NCBI GenBank assembly: GCA_027451525.1
Contig: DAIDJF010000026.1
Coordinates: forward strand, 1 to 64,000
Reading direction: 5' to 3'
Origin: Ktedonobacterales bacterium
GTDB taxonomy: Bacteria > Chloroflexota > Ktedonobacteria > Ktedonobacterales > Ktedonobacteraceae
Length of the DNA: 64,000 nucleotides
Part shown: one piece after another, positions 47,945 to 57,507 of the stretch
Position numbering within the stretch: the stretch's first letter is position 1
How the letters are laid out: every line of letters starts with the position of its first letter
Position numbers and translations under genes: made by a program
Notes under the pieces: generated by a model
The model's database searches: none
What the model saw: the letters and a program-made list of their open reading frames with translations, nothing else
Told to the model about the DNA's origin: nothing

Positions 47945-48502
47945 ATGATCTCAACTGGCGAGTTGAAAAGAAATGTCACAATGGAGTTTGAAGGTCAGAT
48001 CTGCGCTGTTGTCGATTGGCAGCATATTAAGATGGGACGTGGAGGCGCAATTGTGCGCTTGAAACTGCGTAATCTGCGCACAGGAGCAATTTTTGATCGC
48101 ACCTGTGATGCTGGCGACAAGTTCAAGCGCATCTATCTCGATCAATCGACTGTGACGTATCAGTACAATGAGGGCGACCAGTATCATTTTATGGATACTT
48201 CCACCTATGACGATATCGTCTTGACAGAAGAGCAGCTTGGCGATACCAAAAACTATCTGATTGATAACCTGGAATTGAGTCTTGTTCGTTATAATGATGA
48301 GCCTCTTTCAGTAGAGCCGCCTGAGAAAGTTGTTTTGCGCGTTACCTATACAGAGCCGGGTTTCAAGGGCGATACTGCGACAGGTGGAACTAAGCCCGCG
48401 ACAACAGAGACTGGACTGGTTGTACAGGTTCCTCTCTTTGTTTCAACGGGTGACCAGATCCGTGTCAACACTACTACTGGAGCGTATGTAGAGCGCGTGT
48501 AG
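47945..48502 (+). CDS. efp: Elongation factor P
   Basis: MISTGELKRNVTMEFEGQICAVVDWQHIKMGRGGAIVRLKLRNLRTGAIFDRT...; ATG start at 47945. Confidence 0.94.
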   Translation: MISTGELKRNVTMEFEGQICAVVDWQHIKMGRGGAIVRLKLRNLRTGAIFDRTCDAGDKFKRIYLDQSTVTYQYNEGDQYHFMDTSTYDDIVLTEEQLGDTKNYLIDNLELSLVRYNDEPLSVEPPEKVVLRVTYTEPGFKGDTATGGTKPATTETGLVVQVPLFVSTGDQIRVNTTTGAYVERV

Positions 48503-48532
48503 TGTGAGGCAACTTCGTACATAGGAAAAACA

Positions 48533-49045
48533 ATGGAGAATAATAAGCAGCAGTATAACGGAAGCTCTTCATCTGTAGATGCAGAAGAGCTTCTAGAAAC
48601 AATAAGTGTCGAGCAACTCCAATATCTTGTGGGTTTGCTCGACCGCAGTGATATTTCGGAGCTCGAGGTGAAACGGGTCGCGCAAGGCACGCACCTGGTT
48701 TTGCGTAAGGCGAAATTGGCGGAAGGGCAGATTGCGCATGAGCAAGCGATTTCTGTGCAGCCAGAGCCGGTGGTAATTCCCAAAGCGACCACTGAGCAGA
48801 AGCTTCTTTCTCCGCTCGTTGGTATCTTTCACTCGTGGGCTAAGCCCAAAGGGGGCACGCTGGTTGCCGTTGGTGATCGCGTGAAGACGGGACAATTAGT
48901 CGCAACTATTCAATCGCTAAATGTTATGAATGAGGTGGAGGCTCCCTGCACGGGCCGTGTGACTGAAATTCTGGTGCAGGACGGTCAACCTGTCGAATAT
49001 GGTCAGCCGCTCATGGTCATTGATACCAAAGAGGAGCCAAAATAG
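48533..49045 (+). CDS. Acetyl-CoA carboxylase biotin carboxyl carrier protein-like, biotinyl Lys replaced by Asn
   Basis: C-terminal SPLVGIFHSW...VAVGDRVKTGQLVATIQSLNVMNEVEAPCTGRVTEILVQDGQPVEYGQPLMVID aligns with AccB; acceptor position is N130 (AAT at 48920-48922). Confidence 0.88.
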   Translation: MENNKQQYNGSSSSVDAEELLETISVEQLQYLVGLLDRSDISELEVKRVAQGTHLVLRKAKLAEGQIAHEQAISVQPEPVVIPKATTEQKLLSPLVGIFHSWAKPKGGTLVAVGDRVKTGQLVATIQSLNVMNEVEAPCTGRVTEILVQDGQPVEYGQPLMVIDTKEEPK

Positions 49046-49046
49046 G

Positions 49047-50291
49047 ATGGATAGTCAGGACCAGGGGTATCTCTTCCAAAGAGAAATTGACGAATTGCAC
49101 GTGCTCAGTGTAAATGAGTTGGCTGTCTATCTCAGGACGCTGCTGGAATATAATGATCTCTTGCAAAATCTGTGGGTGCAGGGCGAGGTTTCAAACTGTA
49201 AAACATATCCCTCTGGTCATTGTTACTTTACTTTGAAAGAGAGCGATGCACAGCTATCATGCGTCTTTTTCAAAAATGCACGTTTGCGTTCCGGTGCGCC
49301 TGAGCTACGAGACGGCATGGCAGTCGCAGTAAACGGGAGTATTTCTTTCTATGAGCGAGATGGGAAACTGCAATGTTATGTCGATAGCGTAAAATCTCTC
49401 GGTGCGGGCGTGCTTTTCAAACGGTTTGAAGAGCTGAAAGCGCAATTGCGTGCCGAGGGACTGTTTGAGGAGACGCGCAAACGCTCATTGCCTGCGCAAC
49501 CGTTGACATTAGGGATTGTTACCTCGCCTCAGGCGGCAGCTTTGCGTGATATGCTGCGGGTACTCCGTATGCGCAATCCTCTCATTCGCGTTCTGTTCTC
49601 TCCCACCCTCGTGCAAGGAGGAGAGGCTCCCGCTGCAATTGTTGCCGCTATTGATCTGCTCAACGAACACGGAGAGGCCGATGTCATTATTGTGGCGCGT
49701 GGTGGTGGCTCTATTGAAGAATTGTGGGCATTTAACGATGAAGCGGTTGCGCGTGCCATTGCCGGTTCGCGTATCCCGATTATTACGGGCATTGGACACG
49801 AGACCGACTTTACGATTGCCGATTTTGTCGCCGACTATCGTGCCTCTACCCCCACCGCAGCCGCAACTGCCGCTGTGCCCGCTATTGCCGATCTCTATAC
49901 AAGCATTCAGGAACAGCGTATACAACTGGAAGCACTGATGCATGACTATCTTGATGATCTTCACGCGCAGGTTAAGCAGCATGTTGTTGAGCTAGAGCAT
50001 CTGAGTCCAATAAATACTATCGAGCGCAGACGGCAACAACTCGATGATCTATCTGAACGCTTGCATACGCATATGGAACACCTCGTTACGTTGCGCCGTG
50101 AACGCCTGCGCGGTCTTTCGTTGCGCTTGCATGCTTTGAGTCCCCTATTAACAATCGCACGGGGTTATGCTATCGTGCGCAAAAGCAGCGATCAGACGGT
50201 CATTACGCAGGTGCAGCAGGTGCAGGTGGGAGACAAGGTACACATTCAGTTGCAAGATGGATCACTGCGTGCAGAAATCACATCCGACTAA
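49047..50291 (+). CDS. xseA: Exodeoxyribonuclease VII large subunit
   Basis: LWVQGEVSNCKTYPSGHCYFTLKESDAQLSCVFFK; IIVARGGGSIEELWAFNDE. Start trimmed from 48999. Confidence 0.95.
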   Translation: MDSQDQGYLFQREIDELHVLSVNELAVYLRTLLEYNDLLQNLWVQGEVSNCKTYPSGHCYFTLKESDAQLSCVFFKNARLRSGAPELRDGMAVAVNGSISFYERDGKLQCYVDSVKSLGAGVLFKRFEELKAQLRAEGLFEETRKRSLPAQPLTLGIVTSPQAAALRDMLRVLRMRNPLIRVLFSPTLVQGGEAPAAIVAAIDLLNEHGEADVIIVARGGGSIEELWAFNDEAVARAIAGSRIPIITGIGHETDFTIADFVADYRASTPTAAATAAVPAIADLYTSIQEQRIQLEALMHDYLDDLHAQVKQHVVELEHLSPINTIERRRQQLDDLSERLHTHMEHLVTLRRERLRGLSLRLHALSPLLTIARGYAIVRKSSDQTVITQVQQVQVGDKVHIQLQDGSLRAEITSD

Positions 50292-50305
50292 AGGGGAAAG
50301 ATACG

Positions 50306-50527
50306 ATGGAGTCATATACATTTGAAGAAGCGTATGCGCAGCTTGAGGCAACGGTTGCTGCTTTACAAAATGGGCAATTGCCACTAGAGCGGGCACTACA
50401 GTATTATGAAGAAGGTATGCGTTTGGCACAGTACTGTAACGATTTATTGCAAAAAGCCGAACTTACCCTGGAGCAATTGAGTGTCTCGGCTGAGGGTGTG
50501 CTGTCTACGCAGGCATTTGATGTGTAG
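50306..50527 (+). CDS. xseB: Exodeoxyribonuclease VII small subunit
   Basis: TFEEAYAQLEATVAALQNGQLPLERALQYYEEGMRLAQYC. Confidence 0.92.
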   Translation: MESYTFEEAYAQLEATVAALQNGQLPLERALQYYEEGMRLAQYCNDLLQKAELTLEQLSVSAEGVLSTQAFDV

Positions 50528-50562
50528 TTGCTTACCGCGAAAATGGAGGAAGGTGTACTGCA

Positions 50563-51006
50563 ATGTTGCATAATGCGCTTTTTGATAATCGTATTCTGGT
50601 TGCTGCATTTCTTGCCTGGGCAATAGCACAACTCTTAAAAACCATGCTCGATCTTATCCAGCAGCGTAAACTTATTCTCAGCCGTCTGGTCTCATCTGGT
50701 GGTATGCCAAGCTCCCATTCAGCTTTGGTGACAGGTCTGGCGACCGCAACCGGGCATGTGATGGGGGTTGGTTCGGCCTCGTTTGCCATCGCTGTCGTGC
50801 TTGCTAGCATTGTGATGTATGACGCCGCAGGGGTGAGACGCGCTGTCAGCATTCAAGCACGTATTTTAAATCAGATGATAGATGAAGCTTTTCAAGGCAG
50901 CCCAATGGCGGAGAAACGCCTGCGTGAACTCATCGGTCACACTCCTGTACAAGTATTCGTGGGCGCGTTACTGGGCGTTGGAGTTGGCTTACTTGTTACT
51001 GCATAA
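50563..51006 (+). CDS. Divergent PAP2 family (DUF212) membrane protein
   Basis: SSGGMPSSHSALVTGLATATG; VMYDAAGVRRAVSIQA. Confidence 0.85.
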   Translation: MLHNALFDNRILVAAFLAWAIAQLLKTMLDLIQQRKLILSRLVSSGGMPSSHSALVTGLATATGHVMGVGSASFAIAVVLASIVMYDAAGVRRAVSIQARILNQMIDEAFQGSPMAEKRLRELIGHTPVQVFVGALLGVGVGLLVTA

Positions 51007-51306
51007 ATGACTGTAACGATGTCTCATGAAATAAACTTCTAAAAGCTCTACTTTATTGACAAGATGTTGTATAATTTCTGACAAAGCAGAGACGCTTGCC
51101 TGATTTTTCCTTGCTAGGGTAGCATTCGCAGTTTGTGTACATTGTATGACAAAGGAGGTGAATTCTTCCGCGCAAAGTGCGTCGTTAGTGCTTCTTTGCG
51201 TTCATCATGTCGCTTACTATCCATCGTCCACCGTCCCAAAATGTTCGTTGACCGCTGTTGCTATCTCTGCCATAGGCCCTCTATGGCATAAAGGAGACAA
51301 TGCTTC

Positions 51307-52857
51307 ATGGCATCATCCCAAATCCGCGAAGTCACGACACAAGCAACACTTGAAGAGAAGAAGAAGCTCAAGAAAGAATTTAACTTCTTCGATATGATCT
51401 TCTACACGGTTGCTGCAATCATTGGCATCGATACTCTCGGCGCTGTTTCTTCCAATGGAGGTCAGGCTCTAACCTGGCTACTTATCTCCGCTGTCACATT
51501 CCTGATCCCCTATGGCCTTCTCACTGCCGAACTCGGTAGCACATTCACACAAGAAGGTGGTGTGTACGAGTGGTGTAAGCTAGCAGGTGGACGTTTCTTT
51601 GCCGCCTGTGGCGCCATGCTCTATTGGATCTCCAATCCGCTCTGGGTTGGTGGCACGTTATCTGTCACTGCTATCGTTGCTATCAAAACGCTCTGGTTCG
51701 GCAATGCCAACTATCACTTTGGTGGCAGTGTCGTTTCTGACGCGATTATTGAGATGCTGATCGCGCTGGTCTTTATCTGGGGTACAACCTGGTGCGCGAT
51801 TATGTCACTGCGTTTTGGCAAGTGGCTCTCAGTCTTTGGGTCATACGTCAAGCTTGCCCTCTTTGTTCTTTTCATGGTGCTGGCAATCACCTTCGTCTTT
51901 GGTGGACATGCGAGTGGGTCACACCTGACGCTGGCTGATCTTGTGCCAACTACCAATTGGGGGGCCGTTGTTACTGGCATTCTGCCCGCTCTCATCTTTA
52001 ACTGGGTCGGTTTTGAACTGCAAAACGGCGCGGGCGAAGAGATGGAGAATCCGCAGCGCGATGTGCCACGCTCAATTATTCGCGCTGGCTTAATCGCTGT
52101 GATTGCCTATGGCGTGATTATCGCTGTCATTCTCTTTGCTCTGCCCAAGAGCCAACTCTCGAATGCTAGCGGTTTCCTGGCCGCCTTCCAAATTGTCTCT
52201 AGCGTTCTTCCCGCCCCAGTTGCAACTGCGCTTGGTTGGCTTGTCGCCCTGGCAATTGTCATTGCGCTTGCTTCGAGTGGTGGAACCTGGATTATCGGCG
52301 CTGATCGTACCTACGCTATTTGTGCCCTTGACCGCACAGCCCCTGTGCTGCTTGGACGCTTTAGTGGGCGTTATGGCACGCCGATTGTTGTCAACACTAT
52401 GTCTGGTATCGTTGCCACAATCGCAATGGCCGCAGCTATTCTAGTCACTGCTTTTGGTAGTGGTACAACTGCAACGCTCTTCCAACTGGTGCTCGGTTTC
52501 ACCATCTCGACGACCACCCTCTCGTACCTGTTTATCTTCCCTGCTTATATCATCCTGCGCTACAAGTATCCCAATGTACCGCGTGTCTATCGCGTCCCTG
52601 GTGGTATGTTTGGCGCATGGATTGTGACCTTGTTGCCGCTGACCTATGCGGTGCTGGCAAGCTACTTTATTCTGTTCCCTCTTGACTCGACGGTAGGGAG
52701 CCTGGGCCGTCTGACGTATGAACTGACACAGTTCATACCACTGGCACTCATCTTCCTGCTGACCGTTGTTTTCTATGTTTGGGGGCAGATGGAGTCACGC
52801 AACAAAGATGTTGAGGTCGAACTGAATATTAGTGCCGGGGTCGGGGCAGGGGAATAA
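51307..52857 (+). CDS. APC-superfamily amino acid permease
   Basis: About 12 hydrophobic segments; AELGSTFTQEGGVYEWCKLAGGRFFA. Confidence 0.9.
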   Translation: MASSQIREVTTQATLEEKKKLKKEFNFFDMIFYTVAAIIGIDTLGAVSSNGGQALTWLLISAVTFLIPYGLLTAELGSTFTQEGGVYEWCKLAGGRFFAACGAMLYWISNPLWVGGTLSVTAIVAIKTLWFGNANYHFGGSVVSDAIIEMLIALVFIWGTTWCAIMSLRFGKWLSVFGSYVKLALFVLFMVLAITFVFGGHASGSHLTLADLVPTTNWGAVVTGILPALIFNWVGFELQNGAGEEMENPQRDVPRSIIRAGLIAVIAYGVIIAVILFALPKSQLSNASGFLAAFQIVSSVLPAPVATALGWLVALAIVIALASSGGTWIIGADRTYAICALDRTAPVLLGRFSGRYGTPIVVNTMSGIVATIAMAAAILVTAFGSGTTATLFQLVLGFTISTTTLSYLFIFPAYIILRYKYPNVPRVYRVPGGMFGAWIVTLLPLTYAVLASYFILFPLDSTVGSLGRLTYELTQFIPLALIFLLTVVFYVWGQMESRNKDVEVELNISAGVGAGE

Positions 52858-52911
52858 GTTGCTCATTGAAGCACTTCGTTCCTTTGCTTTGGCGTAACTG
52901 CTGGACATGAA

Positions 52912-52962
52912 AAATGAGCCAATCTATGCTATTGTTGTGTAGTAGCATAGATTGGCTCATTT
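52912..52962 (+). terminator. Terminator-like hairpin after the permease
   Basis: Perfect 20-bp stem AAATGAGCCAATCTATGCTA/TAGCATAGATTGGCTCATTT. Confidence 0.75.
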
Positions 52963-53008
52963 ATGTCGTTGTAAATCGGCAATAGCATGGAACGATAGGA
53001 GAGAGATT

Positions 53009-53920
53009 ATGAAAAAGCCGTATACACGTTTGCTCTCCATAGCATTCGGAACAGCCACGCTTGGAGGGATGATCTCTTTAGGTGCATACCTCTATACACG
53101 CCCTTTGGAGACGATGAATGCATTCTTGCGCGTCACCTTACGCCTCGCGGGTGCGCGCGAATATACCTGTGACCTCCAGGGTATTCCTATGCATTATTAT
53201 TGTGCTGGTAGACGTGGGCTTCCTCTTATTCTTATTCACGGGTTAGGGAACTCGGCAGAAATCTGGTCATCTCTGTTCCCGCTGCTAAGTAAGGAATTTC
53301 TTGTCTATGCACCTGATTTGCCTGGCTTTGGACGCACGCCTCTTGCGCCAGAAGGTGTGAATATCAACACACATGTCCTGTACCTCAAACGCTTTCTCGA
53401 TGCGCTTGGTTATCCTCGTGCCATTCTGGTTGGCAACTCTCTTGGGGGCTGGATCGCGACACAATTCGCTGCACGTTATCCAGAACGTGTACATAGTCTC
53501 TATCTCCTCAATAGCGCTGGCCTACGTCGTGAAGAGACACGTTCTCCCTATGCCGCTGATCGTGTTGCCGCACGGCAAACAATGCAGAATATTTGGGGCT
53601 ATCCTCTTCCCTGGCCGGGCTTCTTGCTAGATGCCATCGTGCGTACCTCTCACCAACCCGCATACTATCGTTTTATTCAGGGCTATGATCCGCAAGAGGA
53701 ACTCGATGCCATTTTAAAGCAGGTAAATGCACCTACTGTCATTATCTGGGGAAAACGTGATGGCTTATTTCCGCTTACATGTGCCTATGATTTTCATGCA
53801 GGTATTGCAAATTCTTCTCTCATCCTCTTAGAACATATTGGGCATATGCCACAGACACAAGCTGCACTGCAAATCATGCAAATAATTCACTGGCATGAGC
53901 AAAAGCACCAGCGTCACTAG
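53009..53920 (+). CDS. Alpha/beta hydrolase
   Basis: LILIHGLGNSAEIW; LVGNSLGGWIA; HIGHMPQ. Start trimmed from 52952. Confidence 0.88.
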   Translation: MKKPYTRLLSIAFGTATLGGMISLGAYLYTRPLETMNAFLRVTLRLAGAREYTCDLQGIPMHYYCAGRRGLPLILIHGLGNSAEIWSSLFPLLSKEFLVYAPDLPGFGRTPLAPEGVNINTHVLYLKRFLDALGYPRAILVGNSLGGWIATQFAARYPERVHSLYLLNSAGLRREETRSPYAADRVAARQTMQNIWGYPLPWPGFLLDAIVRTSHQPAYYRFIQGYDPQEELDAILKQVNAPTVIIWGKRDGLFPLTCAYDFHAGIANSSLILLEHIGHMPQTQAALQIMQIIHWHEQKHQRH

Positions 53921-54460
53921 AAGTGATTTACAAAAAAGAAGCGACCATAAAATTGTGAAAAATTACCAGCCGGGCGTGTTGAATTGTGCTCAAAACTAGG
54001 ATATAGTTGACTTGAGAATTGAAACTAGCTCAATAGTACTGCATTTCATCTTGCAAATGACATCAATATAGGTTTGTGTTATTGTTACAAGCAGATGAGC
54101 TATTCTGACAGCTACTTGGGGGAAAGTAATAGAATGTCAGAAGTATAGATATTACCGGTGTACATCTGGATTGCACTATCTACTCATGGATGAGTTGATG
54201 AATGACGGCCAACAGCGTAAAAGAATTTCTCAAAAACTCCCTGAATACAAAAAACTTTACTGTTGCTCCTCATTTTTTAGAAACAGGTAAAGTAGTTATT
54301 CTAAAAAAATGTATTCAAGCAAGTATTATTTTTACAAATCTGAGAAATCTCATCAAATTCACATGAATAGTTGTTATCATCTCAAACATATCTATGTTGG
54401 TTGGGATATGTGGTGATTGTCTACTATGTCATTGTACTGTTATACCTGAGAGGAGTGCCA

Positions 54461-55207
54461 ATGAAGCTACTGGTTGTTGATAGTGACCGCGATCTAGTAG
54501 AGATGCTAACGAGTTGGTTAAAGACGTTGGGGTATGATGTGCGACGGGCGTATACAGTAGAGCGGGTACGGAATGAATGGATTGAGCAACGTCCAGACCT
54601 GGTTATTATGGATATAATGTTGAAAGATGCAGATACATTGACGTTATGCCAGGATCTGCGCCGTCAGCATGATGCATTAGTCGTTATTATGAATGATGGT
54701 CGTGATGTGCAGGACGAGGTTCGCTGTTTGGAGGCAGGGGCGGATGATTATTTGCGCAAGCCGTTTTTTCCGTCTCAACTGCTGGCCCGTATTCGGGCTG
54801 TAAGTCGTCGCGCCCGTCCGACGTTAGAACGTCGCCCCTCGTCAATTCTCACTGTAGGGCCAATTTGTGTTGACGCATTGCATAATGAAGTAACATTTGA
54901 AGGAAAAACTGCTCGTCTGACCCCCACAGAGAGTAAATTGTTGCATCTTCTGGCGATCAATGCCAATGACGTGTGTACAACAGAGCAGATTGTAACACAT
55001 GTGTGGGGTTATGATGGGGAAGGTGATGCGGGTCTTATTAAGGCACATATTCGTCATTTACGTCAGAAGATTGAGCCAAATCCTGGTAAGCCTGCCTATA
55101 TTCTCACCGTTCCAGGCGTGGGATATACATTGATTCGTCGCAATGAAGAAGGCGAAGTCAGGGAAGGGCGAGAAGCAACTCGTTCATTGCGTATTGTCTC
55201 TGTCTAG
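54461..55207 (+). CDS. OmpR-family response regulator, no adjacent kinase
   Basis: MKLLVVDSDRDLVEML...LVIMDIML...DDYLRKPF plus winged-helix C-terminus. Start trimmed from 54371. Confidence 0.9.
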   Translation: MKLLVVDSDRDLVEMLTSWLKTLGYDVRRAYTVERVRNEWIEQRPDLVIMDIMLKDADTLTLCQDLRRQHDALVVIMNDGRDVQDEVRCLEAGADDYLRKPFFPSQLLARIRAVSRRARPTLERRPSSILTVGPICVDALHNEVTFEGKTARLTPTESKLLHLLAINANDVCTTEQIVTHVWGYDGEGDAGLIKAHIRHLRQKIEPNPGKPAYILTVPGVGYTLIRRNEEGEVREGREATRSLRIVSV

Positions 55208-55334
55208 TAGACATATTTCACCGGCTACTTTCTGCCACAAAACAAAAAGGAATCCAGATGTACTGTTCTACGATGCATCTGGATTCTTTATTTGTGTCAT
55301 CACTCCATAGAATAGTCGTGGGTTCTGTTTGATA

Positions 55335-55991
55335 TTATGCTCCTCCGCGCGCGAAAACCATGACTGGTACAGTGAGAATAATAAGTTTGAGATCAAGCCA
55401 AAACGACTGCTTTTGTAGATACTCGATATCCATGCTGACCATATCAGAGAATGTCACACGTGAACGTCCATAGACCTGCCATGTGCCTGTCAGTCCTGGC
55501 TTGCCCACGAGGCGAAGCCAATCACGTGCTTCATATTCGTCCACTTCATAGGGTAGTGGTGGACGTGGTCCTACCAGCGTCATATCACCGCGCAATACAT
55601 TCCAGAACTGTGGAAGTTCGTCGATGCTCGTCTTGCGAATGATCCGCCCTATGCGCGTGATGCGTTTATCATTATAATCTTTTGTTAATACCTTGCCAGC
55701 GCGCATCATATCAACAACGCGATTGCTATGTTTGGACGTATCGTTATTGGTATACATAGAGCGAAACTTATACATGGTGAATTTGACACCATGCTGTCCA
55801 ATACGTGTCTGGCGAAAGAAAATGGGGCCGGGTGAGTCAAGTTTGATACAAATGGCAATTACTACGCCGACGATAAGCAAGAACGGCGAGAAGAGAAGCG
55901 TAAAGGCAATATCGAGCAGGCGTTTAGAGCGCAAGTACCCCGCTTTAATTGCGATATCTTGTGTAGATGCTGGTGCTGTTTGAACAGCCAT
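55335..55991 (-). CDS. Bacterial sugar transferase (undecaprenyl-phosphate glycosyl-1-phosphate transferase)
   Basis: [86 protein letters not shown]. Confidence 0.93.
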   Translation of the reverse strand: MAVQTAPASTQDIAIKAGYLRSKRLLDIAFTLLFSPFLLIVGVVIAICIKLDSPGPIFFRQTRIGQHGVKFTMYKFRSMYTNNDTSKHSNRVVDMMRAGKVLTKDYNDKRITRIGRIIRKTSIDELPQFWNVLRGDMTLVGPRPPLPYEVDEYEARDWLRLVGKPGLTGTWQVYGRSRVTFSDMVSMDIEYLQKQSFWLDLKLIILTVPVMVFARGGA

Positions 55992-56316
55992 GAGATCCTC
56001 CCCCAAGTGCAATGTAGATAGGCTGCATAATTCCCCTTGCCTGTGTCTACTATGAGCATACTCGACTCAGGTGTATATTTGGTGAGTTTTCTTATGGAGA
56101 TGTGGTAAAAAGTGTGTCTCCTGGTAAACAAAACAGAAGTATCTGCGCTGGCTGCATTCGATTGTGAGGCAACCGCTAGGGGTTATACCATCTCTACTGT
56201 GAAAGAAAATTTTAACCCGTTCTCTACCCATTTCGTTATCTGACCAGTAAGGGATAAATGCTAGGATAGAATAAGTGAAATGTCTCTATAGCTTTCATTG
56301 AAGAAAGGCTTGGGTT

Positions 56317-57450
56317 GTGGGAGCATCATTACAGGTTCCTCTAGTAGATTTACGAGCGCAGTATCTCGCGCTCAAACCAGAGATTATGGCTGCTTTTGAA
56401 GAGGTTTTAGACAGTATGCAACTGTTCCTCGGACCGCGTGTACGCGCGTTTGAACATCATTTTGCAGCCTATTGTGGATGTGCTGAAGGGGTGGGCGTCT
56501 CGTCGGGAACCGATGCGTTGGCATTGGCCTTACGGGCGTGTGAAATTGGGCCGGGTGATGAAGTTATTACCGTTTCAAATACCTTTATCGCAACTGTTGA
56601 GGCTATTGCGATGGTGGGCGCAACGCCAGTTTTCGTGGATATTGATCCCGAAACGTATCTTATGGACTGGCGTCAGTTAGAGCAGGTTGTGACTTCTCGC
56701 ACTCGTGCAGTTTTACCTGTCCATCTTTATGGTCATGCTGTAGAGATGCAACCCGTCCTGGATTTTGCACGTGCTCACCATCTCTATGTGATTGAGGATG
56801 CTTCGCAAGCCCATGGTGCAACCTGTAATGGGCAACGCGTGGGGGGGATCGGTGATATTGGTTGCTTTAGCCTGTACTTCAGCAAAAATCTGGGAGCCTT
56901 CGGCGAATCTGGTATCTGTACAACGAATAATCCTGCATTAGCTGAAAAGATGCGCATGATACGCGATCATGGGTCACGTGTGCGCTATCATCACGAGGTG
57001 ATGGGCGTCAATGCACGGCTTGATGAGATACAAGCGGCTGTTTTAGGTATTAAACTACCGTACCTCGATCGATGGAATGAGGCACGTCAGGCTCATGCTC
57101 GTACCTATACAGAACAATTAAGTGGTGTGGTAGATGCTGTGCCTGTCGTTCGTTCTTGGGCAACACATGTATATTGCTATTACGTCGTACAGGTTCCACA
57201 ACGTGATCAGTTCCGGCAGGCTCTGGAGCTGGAAGGGATTGGCACGAATATCCATTATCCTATGCCAATTCATTTGCAGCCCGCCTGCCGTCAATATGGT
57301 TACACCGCTGGCTTGTTACCTGTGACAGAGGCACTGGCGGCAAAAATCGTATCCCTTCCAATGTATCCTGAGTTAACTTCCGCTCAATTGCAACTCGTGA
57401 TCGATGCGGTAAAGCGGAATATTGCCCATCCATCTCTTCATGCCAGATAG
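56317..57450 (+). CDS. DegT/DnrJ/EryC1/StrS sugar aminotransferase
   Basis: GVGVSSGTDALALALRACEIGPGDEVI; GCFSLYFSKNLGAFGESG (PLP Lys retained). Confidence 0.92.
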   Translation: MGASLQVPLVDLRAQYLALKPEIMAAFEEVLDSMQLFLGPRVRAFEHHFAAYCGCAEGVGVSSGTDALALALRACEIGPGDEVITVSNTFIATVEAIAMVGATPVFVDIDPETYLMDWRQLEQVVTSRTRAVLPVHLYGHAVEMQPVLDFARAHHLYVIEDASQAHGATCNGQRVGGIGDIGCFSLYFSKNLGAFGESGICTTNNPALAEKMRMIRDHGSRVRYHHEVMGVNARLDEIQAAVLGIKLPYLDRWNEARQAHARTYTEQLSGVVDAVPVVRSWATHVYCYYVVQVPQRDQFRQALELEGIGTNIHYPMPIHLQPACRQYGYTAGLLPVTEALAAKIVSLPMYPELTSAQLQLVIDAVKRNIAHPSLHAR

Positions 57451-57507
57451 TCGTCCGCGTGGATGGATACAATGAAGAGATAGCAGACCTGTAAATGGGA
57501 GAAAATC

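Noticed and set aside
51146-51397. 83-aa ORF overlapping the start of the APC permease
   Set aside because: Its ATG lies upstream of the strong SD rather than after it, it overlaps the permease out of frame and has no domain.
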